Shown: one piece after another, positions 18,123 through 26,032 of the stretch
How positions within the stretch are numbered: the stretch's first letter is position 1
Layout of the letters: every line of letters starts with the position of its first letter
Source: Nemertoderma westbladi
Lineage: Eukaryota; Xenacoelomorpha; Nemertodermatida; Nemertodermatidae
Length of the DNA: 29,003 nt
Reading direction: 5' to 3'
NCBI GenBank assembly: GCA_032718475.1
Contig: JAUCBJ010000078.1
Span: 1-29,003 of the forward strand
Position numbers and translations under genes: made by a program
The notes under the pieces: model-generated
Database searches by the model: none
Told to the model about the DNA's origin: nothing
What the model saw: the letters and a program-made list of their open reading frames with translations, nothing else

Positions 18123-19259
18123 AATATATTTAAATATTAAATATATAATATTCAGTGGAACCAGGCAAATCGCATAGCTAGTGCTGCCTGAGTTCCACTG
18201 AAGAGCCTAATGAAAGAGGGGCATACTACCGGCAATGTAAAAGCTTTTGTGGGATAACTGATTCGTTTGCCTTGTTGGCCAGTTCCCCCCCAGTCGCTAA
18301 GAATACTCTCAAAGTGATCTATAGCTAAAAATAGTGCAAGTTACCAGCTTATTGGCTGATTTGCTGTACGCAGGCATCTGGGCTCTGTTTAATCGGCCAA
18401 CAAGCCTAGGGAGGTTGCGTCATAGCCTTGTTTTTGTATCTCCCAATAGAATTTGAGTTAGCCTTGATTTTGACCTATCACAGAGCTACTGAACTGAAAT
18501 TTTCCTATCTCACTGCTCTTTCTCTGTGTTGAACGGGAGCTTCGTGGAATAAGGGAGTTGGTATCCTCGTACAGAGCAGTAGTCACGAGTTTTTCAAAGC
18601 CACGAAAGAACGGCTTTGTAGTGTTTTGTGCTTTCTGCTTTTTAGCTCAACACTAGTAGGTTTAATTATAAGGACATATATCCTTTAACTCATGGAATCA
18701 CTGATCTGGCGACAGCAACTGCTGACACACGGCTTTTAATAACTGCTGAAACTGCTAAAATTTACCTGCTCAATCAATACTGTATATTGCTATTTGTTGT
18801 CGGTTATTCATTATATTTGTTGATGAATTATTATATTGGAATAACGAGAAATAACCCCGACACCCAATATTCTTGATATACCGAAGGTAAGAGAGAAAGG
18901 TTACCAATAACGATTGTGACTTATGTTAAAGTGGTTTGAAGTGAATCTAATGTTATTTGATAGACCCTACATGAGTCAGTCTGTGTTCCTTTTATATGTG
19001 ACTAAAATCAGTGAAGATTGGCAGATTAGTGTGCAGTATTGTGCAGCATTGCGTATGAGTGAGTCTGTTAAAGAAGCAATTCCTAAAGAATGCGCCATAT
19101 ATGTGAATTATAATTAAGCCATATCGTTGTGAGTAGTTTAAGTCATAACTCTGTTTATATAGATAAAGCGCCACGTACTAAAGAACTGTTAATATTCCCG
19201 AAGGTGAATAATATTGTCAGAGATTATATAATACTGTCAGTCGAATAATACATTAGGCT
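18123..19259. other. Gene-free region, possibly an old LTR or non-autonomous element
   Basis: No protein-coding content. Visible: a foldback at 18151-18202; a 10-bp inverted pair CTTGTTGGCC (18271) and GGCCAACAAG (18395); CCAAT-type motifs near 18349 and 18449; the hairpin CAAAGCC...GGCTTTG near 18595-18618; and CTGATCTGGCGACAGC near 18701, loosely like a retroelement primer-binding site. Nothing joins these into a defined element. Confidence 0.4.
18151..18202. repeat. 17-bp hairpin with one-base bulge
   Basis: TTCAGTGGAAC-CAGGCA at 18151-18167 pairs with TGCCTG-A-GTTCCACTGAA at 18185-18202, with one bulged A at 18191 and a 17-base loop. CTGAAGAG overlaps its 3' edge, discussed as a possible decayed hammerhead. 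Confidence 0.85.
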
Positions 19260-19448
19260 TACATAGCAATAAAATTAAACCGTCGAACCCAATCTCCCAG
19301 GAATATCCAGCGGGTGAATGGTCGCGCACAGATTGGTTTCGACTAGTGTAGTGAATCAAATACTTGTCATAGGCTAAAAAGCGATTTAATATCTAGAAGA
19401 CACCTTAATTTGGCGGGTTAAACTGCCAAAGGTCTGAAAGCGCGAACA
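19260..19448. repeat. Dispersed repeat, copy 2
   Basis: The same unit as 1-190, same orientation, ending at the same GCGCGAAC. Upstream it is preceded by AATACATTAGGCT, so the 5' limit is probably near 19259, but copy 1 is cut there by the window edge. Confidence 0.85.
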
Positions 19449-19489
19449 TTAAAGGATATAGCTTCTTTGTTGCAGTAAGCAATAAAGTT

Positions 19490-19645
19490 GAAAGTACCGG
19501 TCAACCGGTAAACCTGAACCGGTACATCTGTAGGTCAGTAGGCCCAACCGCTAGAACCGGTACTGCCGTAGGTCCAACTGCCAGAACTGGTACTTCTGTA
19601 GGTCCGTAGGCCTAGCTGTCCTAACCGGTACTTCCGTATAAGTAC
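19490..19645. repeat. Degenerate tandem repeat with ACCGGTAC cores
   Basis: GAACCGGTAC followed by CTGTAGGTC or CCGTAGGTCC recurs four times at about 19517, 19554, 19585 and 19621, with spacings from 31 to 37. It is a short decayed minisatellite. Confidence 0.7.
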
Positions 19646-19807
19646 ACTAGTATTATTCGATTTGATTGTTGCATACCGGTAGGCTGTTTAAGGGATTAGG
19701 GATTGATCACCCTTATTCCTTTATATGGTTTACTTATTTCTGTCAAGTTTTATTTATTTGTAGGCCAGTATTGAACAGAAGGCGTGTAAGCCTGATCAGA
19801 TTGTACA

Positions 19808-20383
19808 GACGATTTGTAAGCTGAGCTGTTGTCTGATTGCTGTTAAGTCCGAACGAATTGCAGTGTGTGTAGATCACCTGTCCGATTAAGTACGGTTAGG
19901 AAGTAGGGGCAGCGAACGCTGTAAGGTAAACCCCCAACTAAAGAATAAGTCGCACTACTGGGTTAGAGCGCATACTCCCTAATCATTTCGGAGTCTGCAT
20001 GTCCTGTAGTTTATTTAGGCTTGAGAGTAGTCTGCCATCGTTTAGTCTGTACTTTGTTTGTGTAAGTCTGTACGGGTAGCGTATAATTTTATTTAGATAA
20101 TTTGTAGGCTGGATAGTTGTCCGGCTGTTATTAGGTCTGAACGGATTGCAGTGTGTGTAGATCATTTGTCTGATTAAGTACGGTTAGGAAGTAGGGGCAG
20201 CGAACGCTGTAAGGTAAACCCCCAACTAAAGAATAAGTCGCACTACTGGGTTAGAGCGCATACTCCCTAATCATTTCGGAGTCTGTATATACCGTAGTTT
20301 GTTTAGGCTTGATAGTAGTCTGTCAGTATTCGGTCTGTATTTTGTTTGAGTAGTTTGTACGCGTAGCGTAATATTTATTATTC
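19808..20383. repeat. 288-bp tandem duplication in the BEL/Pao leader region
   Basis: TACGGTTAGG occurs at 19891 and 20179, a 288-base shift. About 113 bases around it (GGTTAGGAAGTAGGGGCAGC through TTTCGGAGTCTG) are identical, while the flanking parts of each unit are diverged. A central block kept identical inside a diverged duplication suggests constraint or local gene conversion. It lies between the dispersed repeat and the element's first ORF, so LTR or leader sequence is likely. Confidence 0.9.
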
Positions 20384-21692
20384 AGAGTTTATGCGATTAT
20401 CCGCAACATTCATTCCCCAAGTTTGTTCCTACAGTAATTGTGTTTGTTATACATACCGCTATAGTTAAATTAACCCCGGTACTACACGGGCTGCTTGGCG
20501 TAGGTAAAGACTGGTGATTTTGTGCATCGGTCACTCCAGCAGATGCCGTGGTTCTTTATGCTGTTCAAGTATATTTAACTACTGATTATCTGTTGTACAA
20601 GTACTCGTACCTAATTTAGGGTTTAGTGTACAGTACTTTCCGAAGTAATTAGTGTAGGCATTATATTTGTGTTGTAAAGTGGTTGATAGGCACGTTCGAT
20701 TAGCTCTATTAACTTCTAGGTAGGAACACTCCGTGATACATAACGTAGAACCTATAGCGATACGGCTATAGGTCGTCAGGCGGTGGTATTTTTCTATCTG
20801 GACAATGCAGTGTATTTACTACTACTTATTATTTCAAATACCGTAGTACCCTGTCCATTGTAATAACCAGAATTCTAACCCTTTGTTAGGCTGGTTTGTA
20901 GACTTCTTGTAAAATTACCCTAAAAATTTCGTATTTTGTGTTTTTGTAAATTTTTGTGTTTATTTAGAGATTGTAATCTCACCCGAATTGTACGTAATTT
21001 GTAGTATTAAGTAACTTAGGTAAATTAGTATTATTTGTTTTAGTGTCCTGTACGTAACACTTCACTGAAAGCATACCGCTTTGTGTAGTGATTACCCCAG
21101 AAATAATAACATTTATTTCAAAAATTGACTAAACCCATTAAAACGGGTATATATATATTATAAATCAAATCTAACGATTTATAAATAGTAGGCCTACCAT
21201 ATAACAATTAGGTCTCAATATCAGTTGGACTACTGCTTAAATAACGGTAATAAAGTAAGTTAAAGTAACCAAGTAACCCTAAAGTTCAGAAATTCAATTA
21301 TTCTAAAATAATTGATATACCGGTATTTACGATAGGCCTATTATCTTTATTTCTGTAAATTTTAGGCTTACATTATACCGGTACTTGTAATTAATTCTAG
21401 TCCAGAATTATATATACTATAAACTGTAAGCTGTGTACCGGTATTCCCGATAGGCCTATTATATATTTATATATACTTGTGCTAAAATTATACCGGTATT
21501 CTGCGATAAACCTAGTCTGTAATAATACTTATATATACTATAAGTATACCGGTATTCTAATATATTATATATATATCACGCTACACTGAGTAGCAGTACC
21601 GGTAATTAATTATTAGGCTAGCAGTTAATACTGAGTTACTAGACTTGCTCAGACTGTGATACAGCAGTAGACATTCAACTGTATACATAAAC
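20384..21692 (+). other. Leader of the BEL/Pao element, gene-free and palindrome-rich
   Basis: No coding content. It contains the hairpin ACCTATAGC/GCTATAGGT at 20750-20773 with a 6-base loop, and from 21310 to 21560 several copies of the palindromes ATACCGGTAT and ATAGGCCTAT in AT-rich DNA. LTR limits and the primer-binding site could not be set because the 3' LTR is outside the window. Confidence 0.5.
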
Positions 21693-24197
21693 ATGTCTGA
21701 TACTAAGCAGAACCTGTCAGACAGTATATTAGATGTAACTATCTGCGACTCAGATAGAGACGTACAACCGTCTGGTCGTAAGTTCAGTTCACCTCCCACT
21801 GTGAGGAAGGTCATCCCTCCAGTAGTAATAACAGAACCTAGGCTAGTCCAACATCGTAGGTCTATCATAGGCACTCGAGCTCAGGTCAAGCGGGACCAAG
21901 AAGCGGCGGAACAGCAACAACCCGCGAGTCAAGAACTTATTCCTCAGCGGCCCAGCAGCTCCAGTAGTGAGGATACTGTAGAGCTGACACCCGAGCGCGG
22001 AGCAGAGATGACGGATGCGGTTTATACGGATCCCCTTCTCATCCTTCCTGCAGCCGTACTCACTAGGTTATTGATCGCGGTGGAAGAACACCAGATCGAT
22101 TGGGCGAGGAGTCAACGATCAACTAGAGATAGTTATGCGGGGTACACGAGGGAAGAATTGAAGTCTATTGTCGAGTCGCAATGGAACTTCCCCGGACCCG
22201 GACTCCCGTTTGATTTATCAGAAGCTGCCTGGGAAGACATACACCGGATGGGAGTAGCCAAGGAAACCATCGATCCAGCTGTATGGAAGAGGTCCGCAGC
22301 CGGATACGCACAGGGATTCTTCAGCTCTATGGAGCGAGTAGAAAGACAACTGTTTAAACAACCTCAAGGACCTCAAGAGCAGGGACAGCTGCTTTATCAA
22401 GTTAGAGAAAGAGTTCTGCGAATTAGGCTAATCTTATCCGCCTTTGAGGAGGCTTCTAAAAGAAGACAAGACACGTCGTTGCAAGTTGCCGTAAAGACTT
22501 GGCTTCAAAGGGTGAGACGCCAGGTTCAAGGAGCAGCTCAGTGGAAAGCTCAGTTGGAGGAGCGCTCAACACATGGAGAATCGACGGACGCTACTTTTTC
22601 CCAAGTGGAAAGTGAAGCGACGGCAGAGAAACCGCATAAGAAGGATGCCATTGATATCTATCTGTCAGACTATCAGCGTTTTTTGGGAGATGAAGAGTTG
22701 AGGAGAAGGCTAGAGGGACTTAGCCCTAATAGCGAAGGAGCCAAACTTGTGTTAGATGCGATTGATGTGGATAGGTTAGCGGCGAACCAAGCTAAATTCG
22801 ATGAACAACTCCGCATCGCTAGAGAAAAGGAAGAACAAGTAAGGAAAAAACGTATAGAAGATAGAAAGACAGCAGCGGCGGCAGTGGCAGCGGCAGAAGC
22901 GGAAAGAAAGGCAGCAGAGGCAGCGGCAGAGGCAAAAGCGGCAGCTGCAGCCGTAGAAGCGGAAAGGAAAGCGGCAGCAGCAGAGGCAAAAGCGGCAGCT
23001 GCAGCCGTAGAAGCGGAAAGGAAAGCGGCAGCGGCAGAGGCAAAAGCGGCAGCTGCAGCCGTAGAAGCGGAAAGGAAAGCGGCAGCGGCAGAAGCGGAAA
23101 GAAAGATAGCAGTGGCAGAAGCAGAACGGAGGGCATCTGAAGAGACAACCCAACTAGAGTTGGAAAATCTTCAAGAGAGGCAAGATAACTTTAATAAACA
23201 GTTAACAGCTAGTAATATGCAGATGATGAATCGATCTACTCCCAAACGACAAGGTTATACATCATCTGAGGAAGGCGATACCACCGACACTGAAGGCGGA
23301 GGAAATCGATCCCGCCTAAGCAGACGTAAAAGAACATTCCACCGTCAGAAATTGCCTGATTTGCCTCCAGCTGTTAGAAGGCAACTAAATAACACCAACT
23401 TAGAGAGTACAGAACCCACAGACCAAATAATTACAATAGAAAGACTCCCTACTATAGTAGATGAGCCTGAAATAAGTAGGCCTGTTCTTGAAATCACCCC
23501 TTCGGTAATAGATACACCTGTGCTCCCTGAAGCTACCTATAAATTCCCTCTGCATAGCACTAAGCTACCTGTGCCCCGTAGAACTGCCCAGGAGACAGTT
23601 CAGGTCCTGGACCCCGAGCGAAATATTCCAAATTTGTCGCCCGTTGTCCCTCGTCTGCCCGCTACGACGTTGGCGGATCCCGTTTCGGCGGTTGATTGGG
23701 TAGATGAGAGACGGCGGGGGATGGATATTCTCCTAGGAGAGATGAGGGAGAATCGGATACGCTCTTCCCAACAGGTCCGAGAGTTGGAAGGGACTGTCCA
23801 ACATTTAAAGGGAACAGTGAGGGAAAGTAAGTTAGAGTTGCAAGAAGTGCAGCAAAATATCGCGCTAGAGCGCGATAAATTAGTAAATTTACAAAAGGGT
23901 ATACCACCACCCTCTGTTACAATGTGTCAACCTGTTAGGTCTGAAGTATCTCATGCGCAAGGTGTGGAGCCTACATGCATATATACTGCTAGCGAAGTAG
24001 AAACTCCTATAGTGAACCCTATTAAGGGTAATTATAGACCTGTTGATAATGATATTCCATATAGAACTGATCATAATCCGAGAAATTTATATACCGATAA
24101 CTCGATATTAAATAACACGATGGCCCAAGAAAGTTTTACGCGTCGAAGCCCGGCAAGCGGTAAAGGTGGGAGAGATCGTCAAGTTCAATGGAGATGA
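21693..24197 (+). CDS. Large coiled-coil protein upstream of Gag (834 aa)
   Basis: Starts at ATG 21693 and is unbroken to TGA 24195. Residues 1-110 are polar and disordered (Ser/Gln/Pro-rich). About 110-280 form a helical domain rich in Trp, Arg and Leu that I do not recognise. About 380-490 are highly charged Ala/Glu/Lys helix, including three 18-residue repeats. About 490-670 are disordered and Pro/Thr-rich. About 680-750 carry another heptad-like coiled coil (RELEGTVQHLKGTVRESKLE). BEL/Pao Gags often start with a coiled-coil segment, so this is best seen as an enlarged N-terminal Gag part or a separate structural ORF. It overlaps the Gag frame by 86 bases; fusion would need a +1 shift. Confidence 0.75.
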   Translation: MSDTKQNLSDSILDVTICDSDRDVQPSGRKFSSPPTVRKVIPPVVITEPRLVQHRRSIIGTRAQVKRDQEAAEQQQPASQELIPQRPSSSSSEDTVELTPERGAEMTDAVYTDPLLILPAAVLTRLLIAVEEHQIDWARSQRSTRDSYAGYTREELKSIVESQWNFPGPGLPFDLSEAAWEDIHRMGVAKETIDPAVWKRSAAGYAQGFFSSMERVERQLFKQPQGPQEQGQLLYQVRERVLRIRLILSAFEEASKRRQDTSLQVAVKTWLQRVRRQVQGAAQWKAQLEERSTHGESTDATFSQVESEATAEKPHKKDAIDIYLSDYQRFLGDEELRRRLEGLSPNSEGAKLVLDAIDVDRLAANQAKFDEQLRIAREKEEQVRKKRIEDRKTAAAAVAAAEAERKAAEAAAEAKAAAAAVEAERKAAAAEAKAAAAAVEAERKAAAAEAKAAAAAVEAERKAAAAEAERKIAVAEAERRASEETTQLELENLQERQDNFNKQLTASNMQMMNRSTPKRQGYTSSEEGDTTDTEGGGNRSRLSRRKRTFHRQKLPDLPPAVRRQLNNTNLESTEPTDQIITIERLPTIVDEPEISRPVLEITPSVIDTPVLPEATYKFPLHSTKLPVPRRTAQETVQVLDPERNIPNLSPVVPRLPATTLADPVSAVDWVDERRRGMDILLGEMRENRIRSSQQVRELEGTVQHLKGTVRESKLELQEVQQNIALERDKLVNLQKGIPPPSVTMCQPVRSEVSHAQGVEPTCIYTASEVETPIVNPIKGNYRPVDNDIPYRTDHNPRNLYTDNSILNNTMAQESFTRRSPASGKGGRDRQVQWR
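22927..23088 (+). repeat. 54-bp in-frame tandem repeat, three copies
   Basis: CAGAGGCAAAAGCGGCAGCT begins at 22927, 22981 and 23035, each unit 54 bases. The copies are almost identical and encode 18 residues of the AEAKAAAAAVEAERKAAA type. Flanking Ala/Glu/Lys sequence is a decayed version of the same. It lengthens the helix by replication slippage. Confidence 0.95.
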
Positions 24198-24894
24198 GAT
24201 GAAATGGTTACCTTTTAATGAATATTACAAAGATAACATACAGAACTCTGTGCTATCTAATGGAGAGAAACTTAGATTCCTCATCGAGTGCTTGGAAGGA
24301 TCTCCCAAGTCAATGGCGTTAAAATTTATTGGACATCCAGATGGATTAAGACAAGTTTGGGATACACTAAACATCAGGTATGGTAATAGGACTAACATAG
24401 CTAGGTATTTATATGCGAAATTAATGGCGCCCCGAAAGTTTCTTAGCAGCGGGATTATAGAGTTTTCCGATGAGATTCAGGAGATCTGTAGACAACTAGA
24501 TTGGTTAGGTAAGTCTCATGAATACCAGAATTCTATGGTTGTAGGAGCCTTAGCATCTACTTTGCCCAAGGGTGGAGTAGGTACACGCTGGGACAAGAAG
24601 GTGTTATATATGATGGAACAACAACGACGAGACCCTACCATGGCTGATCTCATGTCATTCCTAGATAGAGAAGTGAAATTACAGCTCCTAAGGCAGTCCA
24701 GAGAGAAGACATCGGAAAACAAGGTAAGTGAGAAACCCGTTTCTAGGAGAAGGGTAACACCAGTATGTTATACCGACGACGGTGAAAGCCAAACTTCTCA
24801 AGGAGAAGATAGCGGGAAAGACACTGATAGATCTTATTATGTCAATAAAATGCCTAAAGATCAGGTAAGTAAATTCAAGTCTCGAGTCAAATGA
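24112..24894 (+). CDS. BEL/Pao Gag (DUF1759-like) frame
   Basis: The open frame runs 24112-24894. Its first ATG is 24199, just one base after the upstream ORF's TGA, but the conserved Gag start motif IVKFNGDEMKWLPFNEYY (from about 24175) begins before it, so translation probably enters by a +1 shift from the upstream frame. Typical features follow: EKLRFLIECLEGSPKSMA, a helical capsid-like region with RYLYAKL, and LMSFLDREVKL. A charged, Ser-rich linker ends at TGA 24892. It overlaps Pol by 26 bases, again +1. It holds three exact AGGTAAGT splice-donor consensus sites. Confidence 0.85.
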   Translation: MTRWPKKVLRVEARQAVKVGEIVKFNGDEMKWLPFNEYYKDNIQNSVLSNGEKLRFLIECLEGSPKSMALKFIGHPDGLRQVWDTLNIRYGNRTNIARYLYAKLMAPRKFLSSGIIEFSDEIQEICRQLDWLGKSHEYQNSMVVGALASTLPKGGVGTRWDKKVLYMMEQQRRDPTMADLMSFLDREVKLQLLRQSREKTSENKVSEKPVSRRRVTPVCYTDDGESQTSQGEDSGKDTDRSYYVNKMPKDQVSKFKSRVK

Positions 24895-26032
24895 CAGGAG
24901 AGAACAGGTAAGAAAAACTCCTCCCACGTCTCCCAAGAGAATTCAGGTGAGAAAGCCCGAAGAAAGGGCAAGTGTACACAATGTGACTCAGAATAAGGTA
25001 AGTAACATCAAACCGAAATGTGCGCTGTGCGACGGGACCCACTATTTGAATAGGTGTGATGAATTTCTAAAGAAATCATTAACGGAGAGACGCGAAGTTA
25101 TGTGGGATAAGCGGTTATGTTATAATTGCCTCAGACAAGGACACCAACGGCGAACCTGTTTCTCTGACAAAAGGTGTGCAAAGTGTGGTGCGAAACATCA
25201 TATCTTGTTGCACGCTGAATTCGATCGAAATAGTCCGAATCAGGTAAGTGATTCCGAGCTACATGTCCAATTCAGTGATGTGAACGACACTGATCAATCT
25301 GAGATGGAAGGATTCTATACAGACGAGTTCTCCGACGAAAACGAATCCTGTTATATGATAAATACCGCAGTGTATCGAGCACTCACCTATGAAAAGGATC
25401 CAGACAACGACTTCACTCTAACTACTTCTGAACGACAACCATCTTGGAAAGAGCCATCTTCCAATGTAGGGATCCGAGAGTTTCCTGTGGTGCAAGTAAG
25501 GGTGCACGGACCTAAACGGAGTTATGTAGTGAACGCCCTCCTTGACTCCGGTAGTACAGGAACATTCATCGACAAAGAGCTAGCCGAAGATATATTTGCT
25601 GGACAACCCAAGTTCCAAACTAAGCTCAACATGTCAGGCATTATGCAAGTTTGGAAATCTACAATTACAGCGGATTATTATGTAGGAGCGTTGTCCACCC
25701 CCCAGGACGAACTAGGAGAAAACAGCATAAGGTCAGTGAAAATGGTGGCTATAAAGAACTTCGCTACTACTCAAGCAGACCTTTATAATTGGGACGAGGA
25801 TGAGAGCATCCAACATCTTAACATACCTCGATTTCAGACTGATTATCCTGGAGTGCAAATACTCATCGGCCAAAACGCGCATGAGGCGCTGGAGACGTTA
25901 GAGAAACGGCCTGCTCAACCGCAGCCCCTACAGACCTATGCGGTAAGAACTAGAGTAGGTTGGTACTTTACTGGCCCTTCCCGTAGAACACTCAGAGAAA
26001 GACTACCGCAAGAGAGAGTCTGCCAGGTGAGT
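24507..26032 (+). promoter_or_regulatory. Cluster of consensus 5' splice-site sequences
   Basis: AGGTAAGT occurs at 24507, 24722, 24863, 24996 and 25242; AGGTAAG at 24906; AGGTGAG at 24945; AGGTGAGT at 26025. Most read CAG/AAG-GTA-AGT in codon phase, giving (Q/K)-V-S in either the Gag or the Pol frame. Whether they are used as donors is unknown. Confidence 0.5.

Noticed and set aside
18701-18725. CTGGCGACAGC as a retroelement primer-binding site
   Set aside because: No LTR pair or internal coding region could be tied to it.
22776-23153. Minus-strand Cys/Phe/Arg- and Leu/Pro-rich frames
   Set aside because: They are antisense shadows of the Ala/Glu/Lys repeat in the 834-aa ORF.
24863-24897. 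A 33-base GT-AG mini-intron joining Gag to Pol
   Set aside because: Removing 33 bases keeps the Gag frame and does not lead into Pol, and the length is below any usual animal intron.
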